The notes under the pieces were generated by a model. The model did not search any database and had not been told where the DNA came from. It saw only the letters and a list, made by a program, of their open reading frames with translations. Positions 1 to 10,963 of a stretch of DNA of 64,000 nt are shown in pieces (within the stretch, counting starts at the first letter, position 1; each line of letters starts with the position of its first letter). A program made the position numbers and the translations under genes. The stretch is from Lepidonotus clava (taxonomy: Eukaryota; Annelida; Polychaeta; Phyllodocida; Polynoidae), in contig OW387148.1 in the NCBI GenBank assembly GCA_936440205.1, forward strand, positions 42,939,003 through 43,003,002. The letters run 5' to 3'.

Positions 1-237
1 TCTCAAACAAAACGTGAAAGGTATCAATTGGAGATGATAACCTATGTACGGACCTTGAGTCTACACAAAATGAATTATAAGATTTTCAATTTTACCTTGA
101 ATTTATTTTCATTTCATGTATGATGCACAATATTAAATTAATGTGATCAATGCGCGATATTAGCCTGACATGTGTGATACCAAGGGGCTATATAGAAAAT
201 ATAGGTTAGGGCTATTTGGAAAACAGTTATATCAATG

Positions 238-957
238 CAGGGCCGGATCGAATGGGGGGGGGGGGGCGGGCCTTGCTCCCCCCCTCCTTATGTTTGATTG
301 AGGGCCCCCTCCCACGTACATTCATGTTTTTGCCCCCCCCCCCCCCTCTACAAATTCCTGGAACCGCCCCTGCAGGCCTGCCAACTGTCCCGTTTTGCCC
401 GGGACAGTCCCGATTTTTGGTCATTGTCCCGTGTGTCCCATTTAGGGTTGAAATTCATCAGTGTTCGGAACTATGTTTTTAGGACGTAGGTCAACAGGGG
501 CCTGGGCTGACATTGATGCAAAAACATCAGCCCTGATAGTCTACTCAGCCCGAAACACTTGGATATGAACGTCCTCAGGAACATGATAATGAATGGATTA
601 AATTTTCAGTCACATCAAAGTAAAAACGATGTTAAAAACATTCGACTTTTTTTTTCAAAATGTTCACTGGGGCTGTCGGGCTGACGTTAATTCCAAATCC
701 TGATTCATGGTAGATCTAGCAAATTTTACTTAAACTTCAAGTCTCAAAATGTTTTTTGTTTCCTGACAAATGATTATTTCATTAAATATCTATCGTCTAA
801 GACCATTTTGTTACGGAGAATTTTTTTTTAATCATCTATGCAAAATATTAGGAATAGTAGAAGTGTCCCGTTTTGTATGTAATTGTCCCGTTTTTTAAAG
901 TATTTTTGAAGACATGTCCCGGGGAATACAGAGGAAATGTTGGCAGGCCTGCCCCTG
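238..957. mobile_element. hAT-like MITE A, split by a second MITE
   Basis: A short non-autonomous element begins CAGGGCCGGATCGAAT at 238. Its other end, AAATTCCTGGAACCGCCCCTG, finishes at 372, so the ends are imperfect inverted repeats of the CAGGGGCGGATCCAGG type. The interior is mostly G-runs followed by C-runs. The direct repeat CAATG stands at 233-237 and again at 958-962, which is a 5-bp target-site duplication lying outside a second element inserted at 373-951. No coding capacity is seen. The superfamily call rests on the CAGG/CCTG ends and short TSD only. Confidence 0.75.
373..951. mobile_element. MITE B inserted into MITE A
   Basis: This 579-bp element has perfect 13-bp terminal inverted repeats, CAGGCCTGCCAAC at 373-385 and its reverse complement at 939-951. 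CCCCTG at 367-372 and 952-957 is a 6-bp target-site duplication. Just inside the ends the motif TGTCCCG recurs in both orientations. No protein-coding frame is seen, so it is non-autonomous. A remnant with related ends lies at 1281-1372. Confidence 0.8.
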
Positions 958-1280
958 CAATGTGTACGTGTCATATAGTTCTATATCACATAATAAAATC
1001 GGGAAATAAATTATGAAAAGCCTTATATCATAGACATACATAACGTAGATCTATCTCTATGTTTATATATAGGAGACATTATTCTGTGAAAAGGAAAATA
1101 AATGGGCGACATGCCCCCAATTTAGGTAAGTTACCCTATGGCTATGGGCCTAACTGTGTATCATTTAGACAAAGTATTCGTCCCTGTGTATTGCCACTCC
1201 TACCTATAGAGTATAGTGGAGATGGGGGAGCAAGGAGGGGATGCAGCGCAGGCTATGTATCATTATGTAGCTAGCCTTTA

Positions 1281-1372
1281 TTTCCGTGAGATTTTGCTCC
1301 TCTCAGGGAGGTCGGGAGATTGGGTCAAAATCCGGGAGACTCACGGAAAATCCGGGAGAGTTGACAGGTCTG
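1281..1372. mobile_element. Truncated relative of MITE B
   Basis: The right end GAGTTGACAGGTCTG (ending at 1372) resembles the terminus of the element at 373-951. The inner sequence repeats CCGGGAG and forms a hairpin between ATTTCCGTGAG and CTCACGGAAAAT. I could not find a matching left terminus, so this is a remnant. Confidence 0.45.
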
Positions 1373-1819
1373 CAGTATTTTGCTGGATGATCTGCCCTAT
1401 TACTTGGATGATCTACCTTAGTTATTCCCTATAATTCTGAAATTGAGCTTCCAATCTATGCACATGCCGTGTGCAAAGCTTTGAAAAGTATATGCACCCT
1501 TAGTGATATAAGGCTATGTCCACTGTGAATGGCTTGCCACCTCGCACCTGCGTCTTTTGCAAGTAACGCGACGTGTTTTCGGCGCAATTCCTGGAAAAAT
1601 CTCAAAGTACAGACCCAATATGGCCCGATATCCTGTTAGATCAGGTGATAAGGATTCGTTGGGTTTTTGTTGCATGTCTCTAGCCCAAATATTAAGAAAG
1701 TTACATACCAAAAACCACTGTCACCCATGCCAAGCTGAGAGATCAGGCGCCATGATGCTCTTATCTGGTACCTCAGGTACCCGGCCTGTCGCGACCAGCG
1801 CTCTACCAGCGCCGCGCCG

Positions 1820-1925
1820 GGTCTCAGCCAATCAGAACGCCGGATTCGGTAGCTTGGACCTGCGCCCTTCCGTTCGTACAGCGATAGCGTGAGTGGATGG
1901 CGCAGGAGCCCAGCGTATATACAGA
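1820..1925 (+). promoter_or_regulatory. Probable BIVM promoter
   Basis: The stretch is GC-rich and CpG-dense, unlike its AT-rich surroundings. A CCAAT box (AGCCAATCAG) lies at 1826-1835 and a TATA-like GTATATAC at 1915-1922. A consensus splice donor follows at 2000, as expected for a short 5' non-coding exon. Assignment to BIVM is by position and strand only. Confidence 0.5.
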
Positions 1926-1944
1926 TGTTGGACCTGCCGGGGAC

Positions 1945-1999
1945 CAGCAGACAACAACATTCTTGACAAGACGGTCGTCGCCGGGAAAACAAAGTTAGG
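1945..1999 (+). other. BIVM: Probable 5' non-coding exon of BIVM
   Basis: The sequence downstream of the TATA-like site ends at a strong donor, TTAGG|GTAAGT, with GT at 2000-2001. The next exon starts after a TTTCAG acceptor at 3512. The transcription start is only estimated from TATA spacing. RNA evidence would be needed to fix it. Confidence 0.4.
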
Positions 2000-3512
2000 G
2001 TAAGTTTGAGAGATCCACAGACAGGGAGGTGTGTGGAGATCAGTTAGGGTGAGGCGGAGAAGGAGATGGTGGTTGTGTGTTGGTGGAGATGACGGTGAAG
2101 GTGGAGATGGACGATATCAGGTAGAGTGAGATTGAGTGGGCGATAATAGGTGGAGTCTCCAATGCCAACCACCTTACAGCTGGCAGTGATCATCTGGTCC
2201 CACTAAGTCACACAGAAATCCTGGATCTGCCCAGGTAGATTTAGTGTAGCACTCCCCGGGTCAGGAAGGCCCGGGAGTTAATCAAAAACCAGGTTGATCA
2301 CTAGGATTGGTGAAGTGTGACATAAAACCAAACAATCTCTTGACTTTAGTCAAATAAAGTTATTAAAACAATCTCTGAAATAAATAGACTAGAACTGGTT
2401 AGATCTACAATGTCTCTCAATATTTACAAAATAAAGTTCAACCAGAATGTACAAGTTTTGAGTTACAAATAAAGTTACAAAAAGTTACCAAAAAATACCT
2501 TTTTAACAAAAAGGCAAAATGGTCTGTAATTTAGAAAAAGGCCCAAACAAAGCAAAGTCTGAACTTAAGGGGAAGAACTGCTAACTCTGAAAACATATGG
2601 GGCAAAACATTAACTCAAAGCCCAAGCTAAGAAGTTAATAAAACTCACCCAGTCCTAAAAGAACCAGGTATAACTTTCCCAGTCTAAAACATGGGCAAAA
2701 CAAGCCACCACAAAGTATGACAAACCAGCCTAAATCTAGGCTAAGCCTATAGCAGTCCCCTAAAGTCAAACAGGCCTTCTAAGCCTAAAAGAGCCAAAGG
2801 TCAGGGTTACCTTCCAAGGTCAACTCCCTACAGCAGCAAAACACAGAGTGAGCACAGCCCCAGGAGAGCCCTCCTCATCTAGCCTGGGCACTGGAAAGCA
2901 CCAACCTAGTAGAGAGCACCCTACTCCAGACTCCCCAGTGCGCCAAACTGACTCCCCTGGAGCTCCCCTGGAGTAAACATGGAGGAGGGAGGTGGCTCCC
3001 CATTGGTCAGAAAAGGAGCACTCTGATTGGCTTGCACAGACCGTCCTACTGGGTCCCCGGGGCCGGAGCCGACTTGGGTGACAGGCCTCGCAAGGCCCCG
3101 GCCACCGTCGATCGGCCTGGCCCAGTCATCGCGGTTTGCCACACTAGTACCTATCCCTCTTCCAGCTGGGCATCTTTGGAACTCCCATCTCATGTTACCA
3201 TATTCCCACTTCTCAATCATATAAAAGAACCAAGAATCAAATCTTGATCAATTAAAGTAAGGCAACAGATAAGTCAGATCTATGGGGCTCGTAATTAGTT
3301 TAAAAAAGGTTGAATATTAGAGTACATCATCCTTTACTTCCTTACATCAGCCACAGCTCTGAACGAGCATTAGCCTATTGAGCCTCTTGCAGACATTTTT
3401 CTGAGAACAATATTAATAAGTGGTGAATATAGGCATTCCCATAGTTTGTTTTATATAAAAACTTGTTAGATGTAACTATAATTGATGTTAACAATTGATG
3501 TATATGTTTCAG
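2000..3512 (+). other. Likely BIVM first intron, no gene seen
   Basis: No convincing coding exon is visible. A GC-rich hairpin (CTCCCCGGG...CCCGGGAG) lies at about 2252-2277. The following 600 bp is A-rich with repeated AAAGTTA/AAGTTAC words, perhaps an old non-autonomous repeat. Short frames at 2921-3247 look accidental. Confidence 0.4.
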
Positions 3513-3549
3513 GTCCTCTGATGCTGGGTTTGTTTCCGACTGTTGGACT

Positions 3550-6500
3550 ATGGGCAACCACCCTCTGGGCCCAGTAGTCTATCAACAGGTTTTAGACGCG
3601 TTGTCCCCTGACTTGTCCCCCGCATACACCCACCGCCTTCCCACACCCAACATGGCAACTCTACCAGAAGATGACATTGTTGTCATCGATGCCACAGAAA
3701 GCTCGCCTAGATTGCGAGCTGTTGACACTCGGCCGAAAGTGACTATGAAAAAGAAACGACCGAGCAGTGCAAAGACGACTAAGACTAAGAGGAAGGAAAG
3801 CCCGCCCCAGCCTCCTAGACCACGCAGCGCCTGCGCAGTCAGGGAACTGTACCACGAAGGTAACAGTCAACACTTTCTTGATTAATAACTCCAAACATAT
3901 AGAGAAAAAGAAGGAAAATAAAATATAGATTTTCTCGACTGGCAGCTTTTGGTCAACCACTGGACGGAAACCCTAAGTACATTTACATTATGTATTTCTC
4001 ATTTCTTTGTTTTTAAATGTTATCTGATGTTAGTCTTTAAATGATAGTATATTTTCCTAGATTCAGATTTGCACTGTCTGTCCCTCTGTTTCAGGTGCAC
4101 CTGGTGGTTACGAGGTCCTCGCTAATCGGCTCAAGACAGCGCTTGCTTCCTGCACGCCCCAGCCCGCGTCCCCTTATGCCACCTCTGTGGCCCTGGTTGA
4201 CGCGAGTCACCCCAGTCTGGGCGATGCCCCGCGCCCCGACCGGCCCCACCGCCCCGCCCGGGGACAGGCGTGGGAGGTGGACGTAGACGCCTTTGTACAG
4301 AAGAAAAAGAAGAGTTCACGACCTGCCTCAGGTAAAACCCATGAAAAGTATCTGTACTTATTGGCATAGACATATAGTTTATATAAAGATCTATGTACAC
4401 ACATACATGTCTCCAAAATGTTGACATATGGGGTATTTCATCAAAATCCATAAATACTTTGTTAAAAGAACACAACCAAATGTGTGAACTCCATCTTCTC
4501 TGCCCTGTCTTCCCGCAGCCCCAGCGTCCGGTCGTCGCGCCCGCACCCCGCGCCACCCGTCCGGGGACAGCTACACTCCGCCCCTCAACATGGCCACACC
4601 CCACACCATGGCCCAACTCAAGGTGCTCGACATGTACAGATGGTACGTATCTTTGGGTAAATGGTTACAGATGATTCACAGGGTGTCACTGGATGAGCCG
4701 TGTGTTAAGATGTATGCTCTGTAACTAACTGTTGGCAGTACTTGTCATTAAGTACAACCTAGGATCCTTAAATGATTAGACACATCCATTTTGACATGCT
4801 TACTAGGCCTCACACCCTTTTTTACATGTGATAAGCATCATGTACTAAAGTCCATGAACCAACATCATTTGTGCGTACGTAATTTATGGATAATCAGATG
4901 GCATATTGCGCAGATATTTTCCCAAGGAAGTCATCATGAAATGGCGTGTCATCTGGCTCTCTTTAATGAGTCTTGTATGTTTTAGGTTCTGCCTCAGTCG
5001 CCCTCAGTATAAGACCTCATGCGGCCTATCGTCTCTCGTCTCGTGCTGGAACTACCTCTTCTCTACACTGGGCCGTGGCACGTGAGTCGATTATCTTACT
5101 TTGTTTCCAAGTCAGAGTAAAAACATGTTGAAGTAATACATGTTACTTAGAAATAGTTTAGTGCTGTTGCCTATGAACAGATTACAGTCATTCAATGTTT
5201 TCAGTGATATGTGAGGTGTAGATGGGGGGGGGGGGGGGGTCCCATGTCGCCCTGTTGAATTTAAAAAATCATGATGTCACCCTGTCGAATTTAAGAAATG
5301 GTGATGTCGCCCTGTTGAATTTAAGAAATGGTGATGTCGCCCTGTCGAATTTAAGAAAATGGTGATGTCGCATGTCACTAAGCCCAAAAAAGACTGTGTC
5401 GCCCTGTCAATTTTAGGGGTCTACACCCATGATATGCCCAATACAGTAGCTGTATGTTTTCAGTAACTCCATGACGATAAACCTGCCCATCACACTGACT
5501 TTATGTTTTCAGTAACCTGCCAAGTACAGTAGCGTTATGTTTTCAGTAACCTCCGTCACACTGACCGTATCATTTCAGTAACCCGCCCATCACACAGGAG
5601 CAGGCGCTCGTCACCCTTGGCTTCACACCGCCATTCGGGGAAATCAAGTTTGGACCGTTCACCGGCAACAAGACGTTGATGCGGTGTGTATTATCCCTGT
5701 GAGACGGTCCTAGTATTAGATGGTAGAAAACATTGTTGATGGGTTAAAACACTGGTTAAATTCATTTGTTTTGTTTTTTGAATTTCGTATGAACACACCT
5801 TTAATAAGTCGCAGAGTTTTTTTCTTTTTACGAAATTCCTTGTAGTATCATATATTTTTTAGGGAAAATATTGCATTTATAATTTCAGGCAAGAGATAGC
5901 GTTTCAAAAAGTTTTTCAGTGTCAGAACGTTAAAAACTACACTCGTACTTTATATTATACTTTACTTTACACATATAAGATTATATTCCTTTTCATTCTT
6001 CCAACTTAGAATAAGATGTTTTCTTTATACAAATTCTCTATTTAAAGAGTGTCATCTGTGTATACCCTAGGTGCGCAACTTCCACTTAGCTATTTCCCAT
6101 AGTAAAAGAATACTTTCCTCTATCAGGTGGTTCTCGGAGCTAAACCGTCGTTACGGGGTGAGAGGCCGGTCATACTTTGTGTACAAGCCGCACGGTAAGA
6201 ACCGTACCTCGGGGGTGGACGGGGACACCGCGTTAAGTCGACTCAAGGCGGGGCTGCGGTCAGACGACACAACCTTCATCTACCACTGCCAGAACCACTA
6301 CTTCTGTCCCATCGGCTACGAGGATGTGCCGTTACTAGCCGCCAATGCCTATAGGTAAGGCCTTCCCTATATAGTTACAAATAATATTTCTTTGAGGTTG
6401 GAGAAATAGCATAGTTTGTTTTGTAACATGCTGCCTCATCTCATTCCCCAGGCCCAATGTAAAAAGCTGCCTCATCCTGTACTGAAGATTATGTGAGACC

Positions 6501-9500
6501 TCTGTGATAACGTTTTATGATCCTGTCCCTATATTTGATGAATTATTCTCTCTCTCACACACACATATATATATACTCTTCGTTTAACAGAATTAAATAT
6601 TCTAAAAATCCTTAATATTAGGAGCTTTTGTCATTGTTAAAGTGTATACAGTTTAGAGTTAAATGATTCCCAACCTTCCCTCTACCCCAGCGCCAACCTG
6701 ACCCAGGACGAGGTGGAGACGTGGATCCTGATCGGAGACCCGAGCCGCAAACACCCGGGCATACACTGTAAGAAGTGAGTAATATCTTAAGATCAGCTAT
6801 ATCTTTACATATAGACGGATCAATCAGTGACTTCTTCTTTTTCATTTTTCTCCGATTTCGTTCTGTGGATAACGTCGATAGTCCGATATATCGGAGTCAT
6901 AAGTTGTCCCAAATCCCATAGATGTTAGTGTTAAAAAGCGGGGGGGGGGGACACTGTGCTATTTCTGAAGTAGAGAATCTGCTTGGAGAGTGATGGTATC
7001 CTCATAGGAAATGCCTTGAGAGTGTGAAATTTGCATAAATAAGTCTGTACCTGGAGATTGAGGAGATGATGTCATAATAATATTCTAAAAATAGAATGAA
7101 AGTAGGTCGGGAATGCCCCCATCACCCACTGGGGGTGGCCAAATTGAATAAATTTGCATATTACCAATACAATCTCCAAACACAAATGAGCTCAGACTCT
7201 CAATCCATGCTGTATTAGGGTAAAGGGGTAAAGGGGTGAAGGAGATGTCATGGCAATGTCATGGCATCATCATGGCAATGTCATGGCACTGTCATGGGAC
7301 TGTCATGGCAATATCATAGCATTGTCATGGTAATGTCATGGCATTGTCATGGCACTGTCATGGCAATGTCATGGTGTTGTCATGGCATTGTCATGGGGAT
7401 GTCATGGCATCATCATGGCAATGTCATGGCATTGTCATGGCAATGTCATGGCAATATCATGGCATTGTCATGCCACTGTCATGGCAATGTAATGGGGGTG
7501 TCATGGCAATGTCATGGGGATGTCATGGCAATGTCATGGCATCATCATGGCAATGTCATGGGGATGTCATGGCAATGTAATGACACTGTCATGGCAATGT
7601 CATGGCATTGTCATGGTAATGTCATGGCACTGTCATGGCAATGTCATGGTACTGTCGTGGCATTGTCATGGGGATGTCATGGCAATGTCATGGCATCATC
7701 ATGGCAATATCATGGGGATGTCATGGCATTGTCATGGCAATGTCATGGCAATATCATGGCATTGTCATGGCATTGTCATGGGGATGTCATGGCATCATTA
7801 TGGCAATGTCATGGGGATGTCATGGCAATGTCATGGCAATATCATGGCATTGTCATGGCATTGTCATGGCAATGTCATGGCACTGTCCTGGTAATGTCAT
7901 GGCATTGTCATGGCAATGTCATGGTAGTGTCGTGGCATTGTCATGGGGATGTCATGGCAATGTCATGGCATCATCATGGCAATGTCATGGGGATGTCATG
8001 GTATTGTCATGGCAATGTCATGGCACTGTCATGGTAATATCATGGCATTGTCATGGCATTGTCATGGCATCATCATGGGAATGTCATGGCACTGTCATCG
8101 CAATATCATTGCATTGTCATGGTACCGTCATGGCATTCTCATGGCAATGTCATGGCATTGTCATGGGGATGTCATGGCAATGTCATGGGGATGTCATGGG
8201 GATGTCATGGCATTGTCATGGCAATGTCATGGCAATATCATGGCATTGTCATGGCACTGTCATGGCAATGTCATGGCATTGTCATGGCAATGTCATGGCA
8301 TTGTCATGGGGATGTCATGGCAATGTCATGGCATCATCATGGCAATGTCATGGGGATGTCATGGTATTGTCATGGCAATGTAATGGCACTGTCATGGCAA
8401 TATCATGGCATTGTCATGGCATTGTCATGGCAATGTCATGGCACTGTCCTGGTAATGTCATGGTACTGTCATGGCATTGTCATGGCATTGTCATGGGGAT
8501 GCCATGGCAATGTCATGGCACTGTCCTGGTAATGTCATGGTACTGTCATGGCATTGTCATGGCAATGTCTTGGCATTGTCATGGGGATGCCATGGCAATG
8601 TCATGGCATCATCATGGCAATGTCATGGGGATGTTATGGCATTGTCATGGCAATAAATCTCTCACCCTCTCCCTTTCCCTCTCCCTCTCCCTCTCCCTCT
8701 CCCTCTCCCTCTCCCTTTCCCTCTCCCTTTCCCTCTCCCTCTCTTTCAGCTGTTATTGAACAAGGTGGATAAGACGGAGCTCTTGGGTTCTTTAGAACCC
8801 AACATACTTGATCTTGTTTGCTTTGTTTAAATTACAGAGATGTAAGTCCAGGTTGATAAAGTTATCTGAGACTCTGGTATGAAGATTTGAAATCATCTTA
8901 AAATGATAAGAAATGTGATGGAGGAATTTGTTTTGAAAATTATTTGTTGTGTTTGCGTCATGGACAAATCTGAACCATACAAAAATCGGAAAACTTACAT
9001 CCCTAAGTGCTGGAGAAAGAAAGTGAATTCTATCCACCTTTCCCACGAACCTCTGGAGTCTGCCATTTGTCTATTTTTTAGGGCTTTTGGTAACTGGATC
9101 ACTTCACTTCATATAGGTTTGATATAGGAAAAACCGAAAACGTTGTTTAATTTTTAATCCACCAGGGCGGCGCCACTTTAATGAAAAACATGTACAATTG
9201 TTTATGACTTCAAGTATTTCCCTACCCCCTTGCCCCCAGATAAGAACCTGACCCTTCCTCCTTCCAGGTGGTCTGACGTGAGCACTGACCTGAACACGCA
9301 GAACCCGGACTACCTCGACATCCGCCGCCTGCACCTCGGGATGCAGCAGCGTAAGACCAAGAAGACGAGCGGCAACCTGCACTGCCTGATGGCCTTCACC
9401 CGCAGCGCGTGGCAGGGGCCGCGGGCAGGCGGGCAGGCGGGGTACGGGGACAGGAGGGACGACCGACCCGCCTCTGCCAGGCCCTACACCGCGGGCCTGG

Positions 9501-9565
9501 ACGACCTCTCTGAGATATCTTGTCTAGATGAGAGTGAGAGCGAGAGCATAGATGAGGACGACTGA
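3550..9565 (+). CDS. BIVM: BIVM, basic immunoglobulin-like variable motif-containing protein
   Basis: Eight coding exons are joined by GT-AG introns: 3550-3859, 4095-4331, 4519-4642, 4986-5081, 5579-5683, 6127-6354, 6691-6774 and 9268-9565. Phases agree throughout and give 493 aa, close to the roughly 500 aa of the vertebrate protein. The N-terminal 220 residues are basic, proline-rich and probably disordered, with Lys clusters near residues 68-85 and 170-180. The C-terminal part is the conserved BIVM region, recognised from [56 protein letters not shown] and DLNTQNP. The tail is acidic and serine-rich. The ATG at 3550 is the first in frame in its exon, but the frame stays open upstream to the acceptor at 3512, so an upstream start is possible. 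The family's function is not established. The conserved Q, C, H and D pattern is discussed as a finding. The last intron (6775-9267) holds a large minisatellite. The gene is convergent with the LRR gene that follows. Confidence 0.93.
5215..5428. repeat. Tandem ~32-bp repeat between short inverted ends
   Basis: About four copies of a unit reading TGATGTCGCCCTGTTGAATT plus TAAGAAATGG lie at 5242-5369, with a partial copy at about 5397-5414. The outer ends GGTGTAGATGGGG (5215) and GGGGTCTACACC (to about 5427) are inverted copies. The whole may be a non-autonomous element with internal repeats. It sits in the BIVM intron upstream of the exon at 5579. Confidence 0.6.
5450..5578 (+). promoter_or_regulatory. 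Tandem copies of a 3' splice site before the BIVM exon at 5579
   Basis: TTTTCAGTAAC occurs at about 5457, 5507 and 5541, and a near copy, ATTTCAGTAAC, at 5572-5582 is the acceptor used. The first three have pyrimidine-tract-plus-CAG context, and the words after them (AACCTGCC, ATCACAC) echo the first codons of the real exon, AACCCGCCCATCACACAG. Only the last acceptor gives the conserved reading TNPPITQEQ. The upstream copies look like duplicated decoy or alternative acceptors. Confidence 0.6.
7248..8652 (+). repeat. 11-bp minisatellite (TCATGGCAATG)n in the last BIVM intron
   Basis: About 128 head-to-tail units share an almost invariant TCATGG followed by five variable bases. The common forms are CAATG, CATTG, CACTG, GGATG, CATCA and CAATA. 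Variants recur in runs such as GGATG-CAATG-CATCA-CAATG-GGATG, so there is higher-order structure. Because 11 is not a multiple of three and the unit has no stop in any forward frame, long frames with an 11-residue period (M-x-x-S-W-x-C-H-G-N-V) appear in every plus frame. They lie inside an intron with good splice sites on both sides, so I treat them as accidental. Confidence 0.95.
8663..8747 (+). repeat. (CTCCCT)n pyrimidine microsatellite
   Basis: An 85-bp almost pure pyrimidine run of CTCCCT/TTCCCT units directly follows the 11-bp minisatellite. It is about 520 bp upstream of the last BIVM exon, too far to be its polypyrimidine tract. Confidence 0.9.
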
Positions 9566-10435
9566 AAACCTGCCTCATAGAGACATCAGTCTTATAAGTT
9601 ATTGTATACTCAAACTAGTCTTATTTGGATTTTTTTTCCACAATAACATGCATGTGCTAAAACGGTGCGACTTCAGCCCGCCATGGGGAACGCTTTAACG
9701 CACGCTGTGCACACAAACGACCAATTACTCAAGTCTTTTACAGCTGTAAATTATTTTAGTGATTCGTTAGTTAGGACCTTAAGTCGCAGCACTCGAGAGA
9801 CTTCTGTGATACTTGTGCATTGTTTTTATGTGAGCATAAGGATCAAATTCCCAGACTGGGGTTAGGGGTGATCACGAGGAGGGCAGATGGGCGGTGGGAC
9901 CGCGCGCAGCACTGCCACACACGGGGAAGGCGGGAGTAGTATAGAGAGTATATGGGTTCCTGGATTAGTTATGGATTTACCACAAGGTATCCTGGTAAAA
10001 TTAGTATTATGTTGTAAGCGCAAGTGATGTTACAGTGTGAAACGACATTGTGAGCGTAGCTGGGGAGTAGGCAAGACGGGACGGGGAGCATAAAGTGCTC
10101 TGGTCATGAACAGCAATGTAAGTCAATAACAAGATCTGAAACTCCTGGATGACAATTCAAAATTCCCGAAAAATGCTACAAAATGACTAATTATTAAAGG
10201 TGATAAGGTAAAAAAAATCTTAAATCTGACAAAAATCTAAAAACTTGCATCCCTGAAAAATCTGAGCCTGTCTTGCATCTCTAAGTGCGGTTGGGTTAAG
10301 GCACAGTGTGTACCTCAGTCCAGCTGCAGTTACTTATTTATTGGTTCCGTTTGGGTATTGCCGGTGGAGAAAGTTGGGCAGGACGTGCCAACAAGTAGGT
10401 GGTGGGGGGGATATGGACGTGCCTTTTGCTTTATA
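9566..10435 (+). other. BIVM 3' flank, no gene seen
   Basis: This stretch holds the BIVM 3' UTR and the start of the interval between the convergent genes. No AATAAA signal close to the stop codon was found. Short frames here show no domain signature. Confidence 0.4.
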
Positions 10436-10690
10436 CAGAGATGCCACTCCCGACTGATGAGAAATAGGAAAAGGAGGAAATGGTTTTTCTACTTTTTTTT
10501 CAGAAGCAAATAGGAGGAACTTTTACCTTCAGGAATAGAGTTCTGATATAGATCTTGTACTTGAATAGCTTGAAACAACCCAAAAATACTCTTAAACTGA
10601 TATGAAAGTGCTGTAGGAAAAATCGGCTGCGCAATCCCAAACCACCAAAAAGTAGGAAATCCTACAAAAGTAGGAAAAATGGCAACTCTG
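10436..10690. mobile_element. MITE with CAGAG(A/T)TGCCA inverted ends
   Basis: CAGAGATGCCACTCCC at 10436 and the end ATGGCAACTCTG at 10690 are inverted copies. The symmetry extends outward as TTTATA/TATAAA. The interior repeats TAGGAAA and TTTCCTA words. A fragment of the same family sits in an INTS6 intron near 27380-27445. No coding capacity is seen, and the exact target-site duplication is unclear. Confidence 0.6.
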
Positions 10691-10957
10691 TATAAATTAT
10701 AACACCAAAGTTTTTGGAGTTTATTTTCCATTTAGCAATTTTTCAGCTATATCGGCCAAAGTTTAAGATATTAAATACTCTCTAGAATACAAACCTGTTT
10801 GTTTAATCCGGTATTCTTTCAATGTTTTGTGTCTTGTATAGATTAAATCTATATCGACTCTCGTATGACCTATGTGACTGTTTTTTCAATTGGTGTGTAA
10901 CAAGCTGATTCAAAATCAAGAAAAGGAATCACGACGACTTGACATAATGGTTCAATG

Positions 10958-10963
10958 TTTATT
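10958..10963 (-). terminator. Candidate polyadenylation signal of the LRR-FN3 gene
   Basis: TTTATT on the plus strand reads AATAAA on the minus strand, about 1.7 kb beyond the stop codon at 12636. It is one of several such hexamers in AT-rich sequence, and only its order fits. Confidence 0.25.

Noticed and set aside
7261-8772. Long overlapping plus-strand frames (up to 374 codons) rich in M, S, W, H, C and G
   Set aside because: They are the three readings of an 11-bp minisatellite unit without stops. They lie in an intron with good splice sites either side.
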